Made by a program: the position numbers and the translations under genes | Source: Caldilineaceae bacterium SB0664_bin_27 | GTDB lineage: Bacteria; Chloroflexota; Anaerolineae; Caldilineales; Caldilineaceae | NCBI GenBank assembly: GCA_009838625.1 | Contig: VXRG01000109.1 | Span: forward strand, 34,077 to 98,076 | Length of the DNA stretch: 64,000 bases | Reading direction: 5' to 3' | Part shown: positions 36,980-45,395 of the stretch, piece by piece | How positions within the stretch are numbered: the first letter of the stretch is position 1 | How the letters are laid out: every line of letters starts with the position of its first letter | The notes under the pieces: model-generated | What the model was told of the DNA's origin: nothing | What the model saw: the letters and a program-made list of their open reading frames with translations, nothing else | Database searches by the model: none

Positions 36980-37900
36980 ATGGCCGTAACGACTGCGCCC
37001 GCAGGCAGGCGCCGCATATCGAAACGCCAACTGCGGGACTGGATTGCAGGCTATCTGTTTGCCTCACCGTTTATCATCGGGTTCTCGGTTTTTATCGCAT
37101 TCCCGATGCTCTATTCGGTCTATCTGATCTTCGTTGAATGGGATCTTCTGAGCCCGCCGTCATTCGTCGGTTTCGCCAATCTGGCGCGGATGTTCAAAGA
37201 CCCAAAGGTCAATCTCAGCCTCTATAACAGCGCGTTTTACACCATCTTCGCAGTCCCGATCCAGCTGACAATTTCATTTACGCTTGCGCTGGCGCTGACG
37301 CAAAGGATCCGCTTCCGGGACTTTTACCGGGCCGGATTCTACATGCCGATCATCGTACCTTTGGTTGCGAGCGCGGTGGTCTGGCAACGCGTTCTGCACC
37401 CTGAGTTCGGCATCCTCAACGAGGCGCTGGGCTGGTTCGGTTTTGAGCCGCGTATGTGGCTGTTTGAACCGAAGCTGACCAAACCCGCATTCATCTTCAT
37501 GTCATTTTGGATGATCGGCCGCCAGATGGTGATCTTTATCGCCGGGCTGGGCAACATTCCGGACTCGCTTAAAGAGGCCGCAAGTCTGGATGGCGCTGGC
37601 GCGTTTGGCCAGCTGCGTTACGTCATTCTCCCGCTGATGACGCCCCTGATCTTTTACAACTCGGTTATTGCGATCATCAACTCGTTTCAGACTTTCGTTC
37701 CGGCGATGATCATGACAGAGGGGGGGCCCCAGGACGCAACGCTGTTCGTGGTCCTGAACATCTATCGCAATGCTTTCCAATACTTCAACATGGGCTACGC
37801 ATCGGCCCTGGCCTGGGAACTGTTCGTGATTGTGGTTGGCTTTACCCTGGTCCAGTTCTACCTGTCTAACCGCTGGGTCTACTACGAGGAGGGGGATTGA
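36980..37900 (+). CDS. ABC sugar importer permease (MalF/UgpA type)
   Basis: A 306-residue permease with six membrane helices. It begins with a short basic N-terminus and SPFIIGFSVFIAFPMLYSVY, and has the EAA loop that contacts the ATPase in NIPDSLKEAASLDGAGAFGQLRYVILPLMTPLIFYN. GAGGAG before the ATG. The C-terminal NRWVYYEEGD is usual for the MalF-type partner in Chloroflexota. It works with the binding protein upstream and the MalG-type permease, with which it overlaps by a few bases (TTGA). Confidence 0.93.
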   Translation: MAVTTAPAGRRRISKRQLRDWIAGYLFASPFIIGFSVFIAFPMLYSVYLIFVEWDLLSPPSFVGFANLARMFKDPKVNLSLYNSAFYTIFAVPIQLTISFTLALALTQRIRFRDFYRAGFYMPIIVPLVASAVVWQRVLHPEFGILNEALGWFGFEPRMWLFEPKLTKPAFIFMSFWMIGRQMVIFIAGLGNIPDSLKEAASLDGAGAFGQLRYVILPLMTPLIFYNSVIAIINSFQTFVPAMIMTEGGPQDATLFVVLNIYRNAFQYFNMGYASALAWELFVIVVGFTLVQFYLSNRWVYYEEGD

Positions 37901-37902
37901 CG

Positions 37903-38847
37903 ATGCGGTCGGACAGACAGGTGCAGGGGGCCTTGGCGAACGGCTGGCAGTCATCATCTGCCGAACTGCAGGGCAGAGGCACACTGAGGGGCAGACGGGG
38001 TGAAACATCTCGCTCAGGGTGGGAAATTGCCCGGCTGGCGGCCCTGCAACTTTTCATGACCTTCCTGGTGGTCACGTTCCTGGTGCCCACCTTCTGGATG
38101 ATTTCTTCCTCGCTGAAAGTTTCGACGGAGGTCTTCGCGCACCCGATCGTGTGGCTACCGCAGGACCCCCACTGGAACAACTACGTCAAAGCATTTCAGC
38201 TGTTGCCGCTGACGAGATTCATCGTCAATACACTGATCATCGTTCTGTTTGCGGTCGTGGGGACGGTCGTTTCGTCGGCTCTGGTCGCTTACTCATTTGC
38301 CCGAATAAGCTGGCCGGGGCGAAACTTCTGGTTTGGCCTTCTGCTGGCAACGATGATGCTGCCCGACGTGGTGACGCTGGTTCCCCGTTTCCTGATATTC
38401 AAGAACCTGAAATGGATCGACACCTGGCTGCCGCTAATCGTTCCCTACTGGGGAGGCATCGGCGCGATATATGTCTTTTTGATGAGGCAGTTCTTTCGGG
38501 GCATTCCGATGGAGCTGGAGGACGCGGCCGAGATCGACGGCGCCAACCGCATCCGGGTACTGATTCAGATATTGCTGCCACTATCCAAGCCGGTCATTGC
38601 AACCGTTGCGGTGTTTGCGCTCCTGCAGCACTACAACGACTTCATGAATCCGCTGATCTACATCAACTCGATGGACAAGTGGCCTCTCGCTCTGGGCATC
38701 CGCGCCTACAATGACTCATACGCCAAGAACTGGGAGGTCGTTTTCGCGGCCAGCACGGTGATGTTGACGCCGATGGTGGCGATTTTCATTGTGGCCCAGC
38801 GTTACTTCGTTCAGGGGATCGCCATGACCGGTTTTGGCGGGCGGTAG
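37903..38847 (+). CDS. ABC sugar importer permease (MalG/UgpE type)
   Basis: A 314-residue permease. The ATG at 37903 has GAGGAGGGGG at good spacing; a TTG at 37897 is an alternative. After an unusually long hydrophilic N-terminal tail (~45 residues) come six helices starting LFMTFLVVTFLVPTFWMISSSLK, and the EAA loop IPMELEDAAEIDGANRIRVLIQILLPLSKPVIAT. The tail is rich in Gly, Arg and Ser and not typical of the family. It ends the operon; no ATP-binding gene follows, so the importer probably uses a shared ATPase encoded elsewhere. Confidence 0.92.
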   Translation: MRSDRQVQGALANGWQSSSAELQGRGTLRGRRGETSRSGWEIARLAALQLFMTFLVVTFLVPTFWMISSSLKVSTEVFAHPIVWLPQDPHWNNYVKAFQLLPLTRFIVNTLIIVLFAVVGTVVSSALVAYSFARISWPGRNFWFGLLLATMMLPDVVTLVPRFLIFKNLKWIDTWLPLIVPYWGGIGAIYVFLMRQFFRGIPMELEDAAEIDGANRIRVLIQILLPLSKPVIATVAVFALLQHYNDFMNPLIYINSMDKWPLALGIRAYNDSYAKNWEVVFAASTVMLTPMVAIFIVAQRYFVQGIAMTGFGGR

Positions 38848-38927
38848 CAGTTCCTTTCACCGCGTTGCAGAAACACGAACGCCTCTCAATATTCCGCTCC
38901 TCGTCCATTCGTCAGGACCAGACTGAA

Positions 38928-39776
38928 TCAGGGATCCCCATTGCCTGCCACTAACCAGGCAGTGTAGAAGTCACCAACGGACGCATAGCGATTTCCGCGT
39001 TCGCCGCTGCACGCCTTGCGAACAACTTCATAGCGCTCGTCGCTGCCGCGGAAGGCGGAACGGTCCAGTGTGCCGTCGGACAGCAGGTTGGCTGCGGTCC
39101 GCCCCATGGTGTAGACGTTCGTTCGCTCATCTATCGCCGCCCCTCGTTCAAACTCCTCGGGCGCCATATATCGGGATGAGCCAAACATACGGCCCATCTC
39201 ATTGACAAATGGCGATTCACGATACATGTCCAAATCGACGACATGCAGTTCTTGGCTTGCAAAGTCATAGATAAGGCAGCCGTCATAGAAGTCGACAGCG
39301 ATCCATCCTGACCGTGCAAGCTCATAGTGTAGTTCATAGATGAGGTCCAGCGCTTTCGTGATCTCTGGGAGAGGCAGGCGGCGGAAGCGCTGCAGGGCTG
39401 ATTGAGAATCCCGGCGCGTTGCACTGCCAGCGTGGAGAAGGTCGCCTTGGACCCACGAGTAGACGAGCAGCGGCCCGTGCGCCGACTCGATCACGTTGTG
39501 AAGCCGGGGTATGGCATTGTGAGAACAGCTGCGTCGAACACGAACTGCGTTCTTAAGTAAAGTTACCCTTTCCTCATGGGGCAGAAAGGGGCGCGGATCG
39601 CGAGGGTCTCCCGCTGTCTTGACGAAGAAGCGCTGTTGTCCGACCTGAACGCCATACGAGATGTTACCGGAATCCTGTACCTGCGCATCAAAGACTGAGA
39701 AGATCCTGCCAATTTCGCTCAGATATTCTGCGGGGGCTTGTTTGATCTCTTTCAATTCCAGCAGGGGATGACTCAA
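38928..39776 (-). CDS. atypical protein-kinase-fold protein
   Basis: A 282-residue protein with weak protein-kinase features: FFVKTAG (possible ATP-binding Lys), LLVYSWVQGDLLH in hinge position, WIAVDFYDGCLIY where HRDLKPxN should be, HVVDLDMY at the DFG position, SSRYMAPEEF (Ala-Pro-Glu motif) and ERTNVYTMGRTAANLL (Asp-Val-Tyr-Ser-x-Gly analogue). The catalytic Asp appears kept but the His-Arg and Asn are not, so it could be a divergent kinase or pseudokinase. The TTG at 39776, with GAGGAG nine bases upstream, is preferred over a TTG at 39806 that sits too near the -10 box. No membrane segment. It lies between two ABC importer gene sets. Confidence 0.7.
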   Translation of the reverse strand: MSHPLLELKEIKQAPAEYLSEIGRIFSVFDAQVQDSGNISYGVQVGQQRFFVKTAGDPRDPRPFLPHEERVTLLKNAVRVRRSCSHNAIPRLHNVIESAHGPLLVYSWVQGDLLHAGSATRRDSQSALQRFRRLPLPEITKALDLIYELHYELARSGWIAVDFYDGCLIYDFASQELHVVDLDMYRESPFVNEMGRMFGSSRYMAPEEFERGAAIDERTNVYTMGRTAANLLSDGTLDRSAFRGSDERYEVVRKACSGERGNRYASVGDFYTAWLVAGNGDP

Positions 39777-39815
39777 GAGTCTCTGCTCCTCGGTGCTAGG
39801 GATCAAATGTAAAGA

Positions 39816-39821
39816 ATTATA
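39816..39821 (-). promoter_or_regulatory. -10 box of the kinase-like gene
   Basis: A consensus TATAAT on the - strand, ~40 bases before the chosen TTG start. The -35 region at 17 bases spacing (CCAATT) is poor. The placement decides between the two start codons: a transcript beginning near 39809 leaves space for GAGGAG and the TTG at 39776. Confidence 0.5.
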
Positions 39822-39860
39822 TTAGCACGAGGAAAGGGAATTGGACGAGTGGCAGGCGAA

Positions 39861-40745
39861 TCAGCCCTTGATGCCGGTGAGCGTGATGCCTTCGATGAAG
39901 GCCCGTTGAGCGAGGACGAAGACGATGATCACGGGTATGATCGCCATCGTATTGCCTGCCATGGCCAGATTCCAAAGTGGGCGGTCTCGATCGAGGAAGT
40001 AGGTCAAGCCCAGGGCGATGGTGAAGTGTTCCTGGCGGGTGAGAAAGATGAGGGGGGCGAGGTAGTCGCTCCAAACGCGGTTGAATTCGAACAGGGTCAC
40101 TGTCGCCAATACCGGTTTCGAGAGCGGCAGAATGATGCGGGAGAAGATGCCCAGTTCGGAGCAGCCGTCAACTCGCGCCGCGTCTGACAACTCCATCGGA
40201 ATCGTCAGGAAGAACTGTCTGAGGAGAAAGATGTAGAAAGCGCTGCCGAGGAAGCTGGGAACAATTAGGGGCAGGTAGGTGCCTGTCCAGCCCAGGTTCT
40301 TGAAGATGATGAAGAGGGGGACCATGGTTACGGCCCACGGGATCATCATGGTGGAGAGGCAGATGAAGAAGAGGACGTCCCGCCCCCAGGCGCGAATGCG
40401 AGCAAAGCCGTAGGCGGTCAGAGTACAAGAGAACAGGACTCCAATGATGGATGGGATGGCGATCTGCAGCGTGTTGATCGTATAGCTGAAGAATGGAATA
40501 AAGGTCCACGCCTCGGGATAAGTCTGCCATTGGAGAGGCCAGGGGACCCATTTGGGCGGCGAAATGAACACGTCTGGGGGACTTTTGAGGGAGGTGGAGA
40601 CCATCCAGAAAAAAGGCAGCGCAAAGGCGGCGGCCGCGATCAGGCCTCCGAGATAGAAGATTGATTTGCCCAATGCGCGCCCGCTGAGGTGAAGAGTCCT
40701 GCTCTGTGCAGGCAGGCCGGCGATTTGCCCCTCTGAGTTTGTCAC
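39861..40745 (-). CDS. ABC sugar importer permease (MalG/UgpE type)
   Basis: A 294-residue permease with a GTG start and GGAG five to six bases upstream. Six helices begin with FYLGGLIAAAAFALPFFWMV and the EAA loop is IPMELSDAARVDGCSELGIF. It ends VLAQRAFIEGITLTGIKG, the usual C-terminus of this permease type. Third gene of a - strand operon with the MalF-type permease and binding protein upstream (43052-41703). No ATPase gene adjoins. Confidence 0.93.
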   Translation of the reverse strand: MTNSEGQIAGLPAQSRTLHLSGRALGKSIFYLGGLIAAAAFALPFFWMVSTSLKSPPDVFISPPKWVPWPLQWQTYPEAWTFIPFFSYTINTLQIAIPSIIGVLFSCTLTAYGFARIRAWGRDVLFFICLSTMMIPWAVTMVPLFIIFKNLGWTGTYLPLIVPSFLGSAFYIFLLRQFFLTIPMELSDAARVDGCSELGIFSRIILPLSKPVLATVTLFEFNRVWSDYLAPLIFLTRQEHFTIALGLTYFLDRDRPLWNLAMAGNTMAIIPVIIVFVLAQRAFIEGITLTGIKG

Positions 40746-40782
40746 TGTGACTCCGCGATGGTACCTCTCACTCTAGATTCTT

Positions 40783-41664
40783 CTATCCTTCACCGCCATA
40801 GTATACCCAGCCCGCTGAGGTTCGAAACAGGATCACGGTAACGACAACCACGACGCCGAATAAAATCCAAGCCATGGCCGAAGCGTAGCCCATGCGGAAG
40901 AAGCGAAAGCCATTGTCGTAAAGATAGAGAACGTAGAATTCGGTTGAGCGTATCGGTCCGCCGTCGGTCATGATCCAGGCGTTGGCGAAGGTCTGGAAAG
41001 CGGCGATCATGCCGGTCAGCAGACTGAAGAGAATGGCGGGCGTCACCATGGGGATGGTGACGTGCCAGACGCGACGAATGGCGTTGGCGCCGTCCACCAT
41101 GGCGGCGTCATAGAGCGCCCGCGGCACGTCCTGCAGGGCCGCCAGAAAGATGAGTACAGACCCTCCGACCAGCCAAAGCTGCATGATGATCAGGGAAGGT
41201 TTTGACCAGGATGGGCTGCCCAGCCAAGAGGGGCCCTGGATTCCGATCAGGGCGAGCAGGTTGTTGAGCAGGCCCCAATTCGAGTTGAAGATCCACATCC
41301 ACAGTATCGCAGTGGCGCTGATCGGTACGACGATGGGGATGTAGAAGATCATGCGCAGCAGGACGCGAAGCCGCAGCTGCTGATTAAGCAGAAAGGCGAT
41401 AATGAAGGCGGTAAGCACGCCTAGGGGTACCGAGAACGCAACAAAGTAGACGGTGTTCCCTACCGCGTTCAGGTAGTGTGAGTCTTCGGTGAGGTTGGAG
41501 TAGTTCTGCAGGCCGACCCACTTCGACGGCTGCAGGAGATTATATTCGGTAAAGCTGTAATACAGTGAGAGGAGAAGGGGATAGACGAAGAAAGCCAGGA
41601 ACCCAATGATCCAAGGCGATATGAAGGCCAACATCGTCAGGAATCGCTTCGTTCCCGGCGCCAC
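40783..41664 (-). CDS. ABC sugar importer permease (MalF/UgpA type)
   Basis: A 293-residue, six-helix permease with a GTG start after AGAGGGGG. It begins MAPGTKRFLTMLAFISPWIIGFLAFFVYPLL-like with SPWIIGFLAFFVYPLLLSLY as helix one; the EAA loop is VPRALYDAAMVDGANAIRRV and helix-rich TPAILFSLLTGMIAAFQTF follows. Its gene lies 38 bases after the binding-protein gene and 37 before the second permease, the standard order SBP-MalF-MalG. Confidence 0.93.
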   Translation of the reverse strand: MAPGTKRFLTMLAFISPWIIGFLAFFVYPLLLSLYYSFTEYNLLQPSKWVGLQNYSNLTEDSHYLNAVGNTVYFVAFSVPLGVLTAFIIAFLLNQQLRLRVLLRMIFYIPIVVPISATAILWMWIFNSNWGLLNNLLALIGIQGPSWLGSPSWSKPSLIIMQLWLVGGSVLIFLAALQDVPRALYDAAMVDGANAIRRVWHVTIPMVTPAILFSLLTGMIAAFQTFANAWIMTDGGPIRSTEFYVLYLYDNGFRFFRMGYASAMAWILFGVVVVVTVILFRTSAGWVYYGGEG

Positions 41665-41702
41665 TCGTCTACCCCCTCTTAAGATGTCACGGCTCTCACC
41701 CG

Positions 41703-43052
41703 TCAGGCGTTCAACACCTTTGCGAGTTCGGTTGTGAGTTGTTCTTGGAGGAACTGCAGACCCTCGACTGGGTCGGTCTTGCCAAAGCCCACCTCTTCTT
41801 CAAGGGACAGGAATCCGTCCCAAGCCAGGTACCAGTTCGGATCCGGGGCGATGCCCCACACGCGGGTGCCCTCAGAGAACCCAGTCGTGTAGAAGTCAAG
41901 CCCAGGATAGAGCGTATTCATGTCCAGAGAATCGATAAAGCTCTTCGTCCCCATAATGAAGCCGGAAACGTCGTAGACGCGCCTGTTGTACTCGTCGGTG
42001 GATGTGAATTCCAGGAACTGCCAAGCGGCGTCGACGTTTTCTGAGCCATTCAGGATCATAGCTGTATGGGTTCCGGCGAAGAAGGGCATTTTGCCCTCGC
42101 CTGCGCCGTCGGGTACGAAGGAAAACCCAAACTCGAGACCCTCGGCGGCGTTGAGCGCCAGCGAGCCAGGCGTCCATGAACCGCCTGAAAACAGGCCGAC
42201 TCTGCCTGCTGCTGCCGGGCTGGGAATCGGTTGACCTTCTTGCGACGCTTTAAACTCTGCAATCTTTTCTGCTCCTACCCTGTCGTAGAAGGATTTTGCG
42301 ATCTGCAGAGCCTCGACGAACTCTTCGCTGTCGAAGTTGTATTCAAACGTCTCGCCGTCGAAGTAACGTTTGCCCATGACGACGCTCCAGCAGTCGGGGT
42401 AGGTAAGGATTCCTCGGATATCCATGCCGAGGGTCTGGACATTGCCATCGTCATCGATATCTTCGAGGGCTTCGGCCCAAGCGTGAAGCTCTTCGAAGTC
42501 ACTGGGGAGGGCGTCCTCGTCGAGACCGGCCGCTTGCACCAGGTTGCGGTTCCGGGCCAGGCCAAGCCATCCCAGCCCCTCATTTGCTGGCAGTCCCCAG
42601 CGTTCGCCAGCCCAGTTGACCGCCTCCAGGTGGGCGGCCTGGTAGTTTTCGAGATCGACTACGGTGCTGCTTTCGATGTAGTCGTCTACGGCAATCAAGG
42701 CCCCGCGTCCGGCTAGAGGTGCACAAAGGATCAGGTCGACCAGGTCGGGCGGGTCGCCGGCGGCAAATGCGGCCAGTGTTTTATCAACAATGACACCGCC
42801 CGCAGTGAGTGGGTGCATGGTGATGTTGGGATTGTGTTCGGTGAACAGATCGCAGCCGGCAACCTGCCCTTCTCCTCCTCGACCGCCCCAGATGTACCAG
42901 TAGTCGAGTTCGATCTGCTCAGCGGCCGGGGCCGCCTCGTCTCCGGCAGTAGGCGCGGCGACAACACAAGCGGAAAGTGCTGCTGCCGCTGCACTAAAGC
43001 CTGTCGCCTTGAGAAACGTGCGGCGAGTCAACTTTCTTTCGGTAGTAGCCAT
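41703..43052 (-). CDS. sugar-type ABC solute-binding lipoprotein with Tat signal
   Basis: A 449-residue binding protein. Two ATGs in a row occur; the one at 43052 has AGGAG six bases upstream. The signal is TTERKLTRRTFLKATGFSAAAAALSAC, split as TRRTFLK (twin-arginine) and SAAAAALSAC (lipobox). The mature part starts QIELDYWYIWGGRGGEG and has PDLVDLILCAPLAGRG and GLFSGGSWTPGSLALN. LNAAEGLEFGFSFVPDGAG and DAAWQFLEFTSTDEYN are typical late blocks of family 1. It is first in an operon with two permeases; ligand unknown. Confidence 0.9.
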   Translation of the reverse strand: MATTERKLTRRTFLKATGFSAAAAALSACVVAAPTAGDEAAPAAEQIELDYWYIWGGRGGEGQVAGCDLFTEHNPNITMHPLTAGGVIVDKTLAAFAAGDPPDLVDLILCAPLAGRGALIAVDDYIESSTVVDLENYQAAHLEAVNWAGERWGLPANEGLGWLGLARNRNLVQAAGLDEDALPSDFEELHAWAEALEDIDDDGNVQTLGMDIRGILTYPDCWSVVMGKRYFDGETFEYNFDSEEFVEALQIAKSFYDRVGAEKIAEFKASQEGQPIPSPAAAGRVGLFSGGSWTPGSLALNAAEGLEFGFSFVPDGAGEGKMPFFAGTHTAMILNGSENVDAAWQFLEFTSTDEYNRRVYDVSGFIMGTKSFIDSLDMNTLYPGLDFYTTGFSEGTRVWGIAPDPNWYLAWDGFLSLEEEVGFGKTDPVEGLQFLQEQLTTELAKVLNA

Positions 43053-43172
43053 CATTCTCTCCTTTTGTGGTGGTCCTTGGCCGTTAGTACCTGTAGTCGG
43101 TGGCACTGTTCGGGGAATGACAGATTGTTTTCGTTCACTCAAATTCGATGGTAAGTCGGGCTTTGGCTGCCC

Positions 43173-43901
43173 CTACTCGCGACCGACTCCACGAACAACG
43201 ACGTTGGCGACTTCAAAGGAATAGGGCGGATCGTCGGCCTGTGCATCGCGATAGGTGGGGACCCAGGTCCAGCGTTCGCGGCGCTCGGTGTTCGGGTGGC
43301 TGGCGTGCATGGTCAGGTCATGGAAGAAGACAGCGCCGCCAGCCTCTACCGGTGCGGTAATGGCCGTGCTCTCATCGATCGTTTCGGGCCGGATGCGGTG
43401 GCCGAAGCCGGAGCCGTCGCTCATGTCGCCGTCGTGAATCACGCTGCCGCGATGCGAGCCGGGCAAGAGCTTGAGACAGCCGTTTTCGGGCGTAGCGTCG
43501 TCGAGCGCGACCCATACGGAAATCTTGTGCGTTCCTTCCCAGTACGGCCAGTCCTGATGCCAGGGGCTGGCGATATGCGTATCTTCGTCTTTGTAAACGA
43601 CTTTGTCGCTCAAGAATTCGACATTTGGGCCAATGATGGCTTCGAGGATATCGACCAGGCGGTCGTCGCGCACGGATTGGCGAAACAGGCTGCTGCGTCC
43701 TGCCAGCCCGACGTAGACGCCGGTTTCATCCACGAATTTCTTCTGGCTGCCCTCTCCTTCAGACTCCTGCCTTACCTCGTGCAGAATATTCTGAATTTCC
43801 TCTTTAAAGACCTTTACCTCCGCGTGACTGAACAGGTTGGGGACGACGACAAACCCATCGCGCGCAAAAGATTGGGCGATTTCAGCTATGGATGCGTTCA
43901 T
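43173..43901 (-). CDS. phytanoyl-CoA dioxygenase family protein (Fe(II)/2-oxoglutarate oxygenase)
   Basis: A 242-residue non-heme iron oxygenase-like protein. The ATG at 43901 is preferred to upstream in-frame starts because AAGGG precedes it and the protein then opens like the family (IAEIAQSFARDGFVVVPNLFS). Iron ligands are His and Asp in SPWHQDWPYWEG and the distal His in FHDLTMHASHPNT, with Arg for 2-oxoglutarate in ERRERW. TENGCLKLLPGSHRGSVI (as ENGCLKLLPGSHRG) matches the conserved turn. In this family substrates range from phytanoyl-CoA to small secondary metabolites; unknown here. It lies between a binding-protein operon and a DegT-type gene. Confidence 0.9.
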   Translation of the reverse strand: MNASIAEIAQSFARDGFVVVPNLFSHAEVKVFKEEIQNILHEVRQESEGEGSQKKFVDETGVYVGLAGRSSLFRQSVRDDRLVDILEAIIGPNVEFLSDKVVYKDEDTHIASPWHQDWPYWEGTHKISVWVALDDATPENGCLKLLPGSHRGSVIHDGDMSDGSGFGHRIRPETIDESTAITAPVEAGGAVFFHDLTMHASHPNTERRERWTWVPTYRDAQADDPPYSFEVANVVVRGVGRE

Positions 43902-44038
43902 TGACTTTCCCTTCTTATTCATTCTTGAAAACAAATGATCTGTTGCCGTTAAGACCAGCGCCTTCAATATACTTCAAGAAGATAGAAAGAAAAACTCAGA
44001 TATTTTTTCACGAGGCTCGCATCCCGGTGTATAAGCAG

Positions 44039-45295
44039 TCAGATGAGATAGCTGGACGCGACTCGGCGAAAGGTGTCGGCCCGCTCCGCCACCACGTCCA
44101 GATCGTCGTTGATTGTTACGCCAAAGGCGGAACCCAGGCCTGAGTCGGAGACGCCAATACTGATATTAATCGAGCGGGCCAGCAGGTCGTCGGTGCGCGG
44201 CAACATCCCTTTTCCGTATTGCATCGAACCGCCGGCTTCGAGGTAGTGGGGACAACCGAACGAGCAGGACAGCGGCGTGGGCATGCGCTGTTCCAGCAGG
44301 TGTTCCATGTTGTTGTAGACATGCCAGCCGGCTTCGGCAACGACCTTGCTGTTCAGCGCTGCGGCGATCTTCGCGGCCACATCTGCGTCTGGGAGGATAA
44401 CCGTAAGTATCGTGGCGACCTCCTCCTCGGGGTCGAGGACTTCGCGGAACTCCAGGCCTGGCAGATCGGAAATTGCCGCCTTGAAATGCCGCTTCCTGGT
44501 CTGCAGGCGGTCGATCAATGTGGGCAGTTTACGCAGTTGGGCCAGCAGAACGGCAGCCTGCAACTCTGTGCAGCGAAAGTCCAGACCGAGGAAAGGGCGT
44601 TTGCCAATTTCGACGCCGGCGCGCAGAGGGGAGTGACCCTGGTCGTGGAAGGCGAAGGCCCGCTTGTACAGGTCTTCGTCGTTGGTGATCACCATGCCGC
44701 CGTCGCCAGACGTGATAGTCTTGTAGATGTTGAAGCTGAAGGCCCCGATGTGGCCGACGGAGCCGATAGGCCTACCCGCGTAGGCGGCGCCAAATGCCTG
44801 ACAGCAGTCTTCGATGAGAAACAGGCCGTGTTCGTCGGCTGTAGCCCTTAATTCTTGGAGACGGGCCGGATTGCCCATCATGTGGACGGCCATAATCGCT
44901 TTGGTGCGGGGGCTGATCTTTGCCTGCACGTCTTCCGGGTCCAGGTTGAATGTGCGGTCGATTTCGGCCAGTACCGGCACGGCTCCGGAATAGACGATGG
45001 CCGAGATGCTGGCGACGAAGGTGAAGCCGGGGACGATCACCTCATCGCCGGGACCGATACCCAACGCCGCCAGCGCGGCCAAGAGCGCCGACGTGCCGGA
45101 GTTGACCGCGACCGCGTACCGGACCTGCGACATGGCGGCGATTTCCTGCTCCAGCTGGTAAACCTTACCCTGGAACCGCGGGTCGACGCCGTCCCCGGTT
45201 GTAATTCCGTAGCGATAGAGATAGCCTGCTCGCAGAACTTGCAGGACTTCCTCTATCTCCTCTTCACCGACCAGTTCCATGCCGGGTCCGGCCAT
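44039..45295 (-). CDS. DegT/DnrJ/EryC1/StrS-type PLP aminotransferase
   Basis: A 418-residue PLP-dependent sugar-aminotransferase-like enzyme. Motifs: VAVNSGTSALLAALAALGIG (cofactor phosphate), EVIVPGFTFVAS, LFLIEDCCQAFGAAY (Asp to pyridine N, Gln-Ala), and SFNIYKTITSGDGGMV with the Schiff-base Lys. Such enzymes usually convert nucleotide-linked keto-sugars to amino-sugars, but relatives with free-sugar substrates occur in catabolic contexts; here the neighbours are an oxygenase and an M81 peptidase instead of nucleotide-sugar genes. AGGAG is eight bases before the ATG. Confidence 0.91.
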   Translation of the reverse strand: MAGPGMELVGEEEIEEVLQVLRAGYLYRYGITTGDGVDPRFQGKVYQLEQEIAAMSQVRYAVAVNSGTSALLAALAALGIGPGDEVIVPGFTFVASISAIVYSGAVPVLAEIDRTFNLDPEDVQAKISPRTKAIMAVHMMGNPARLQELRATADEHGLFLIEDCCQAFGAAYAGRPIGSVGHIGAFSFNIYKTITSGDGGMVITNDEDLYKRAFAFHDQGHSPLRAGVEIGKRPFLGLDFRCTELQAAVLLAQLRKLPTLIDRLQTRKRHFKAAISDLPGLEFREVLDPEEEVATILTVILPDADVAAKIAAALNSKVVAEAGWHVYNNMEHLLEQRMPTPLSCSFGCPHYLEAGGSMQYGKGMLPRTDDLLARSINISIGVSDSGLGSAFGVTINDDLDVVAERADTFRRVASSYLI

Positions 45296-45395
45296 GTTTT
45301 GTTCTCCTCGATTTCAGCGAACCGACCGCAGATTGGCCGGTTCTAACATTGCGCTTCCAGGCGCTCCACTGTCGACTGGTCGTCTCATTGCCAAG

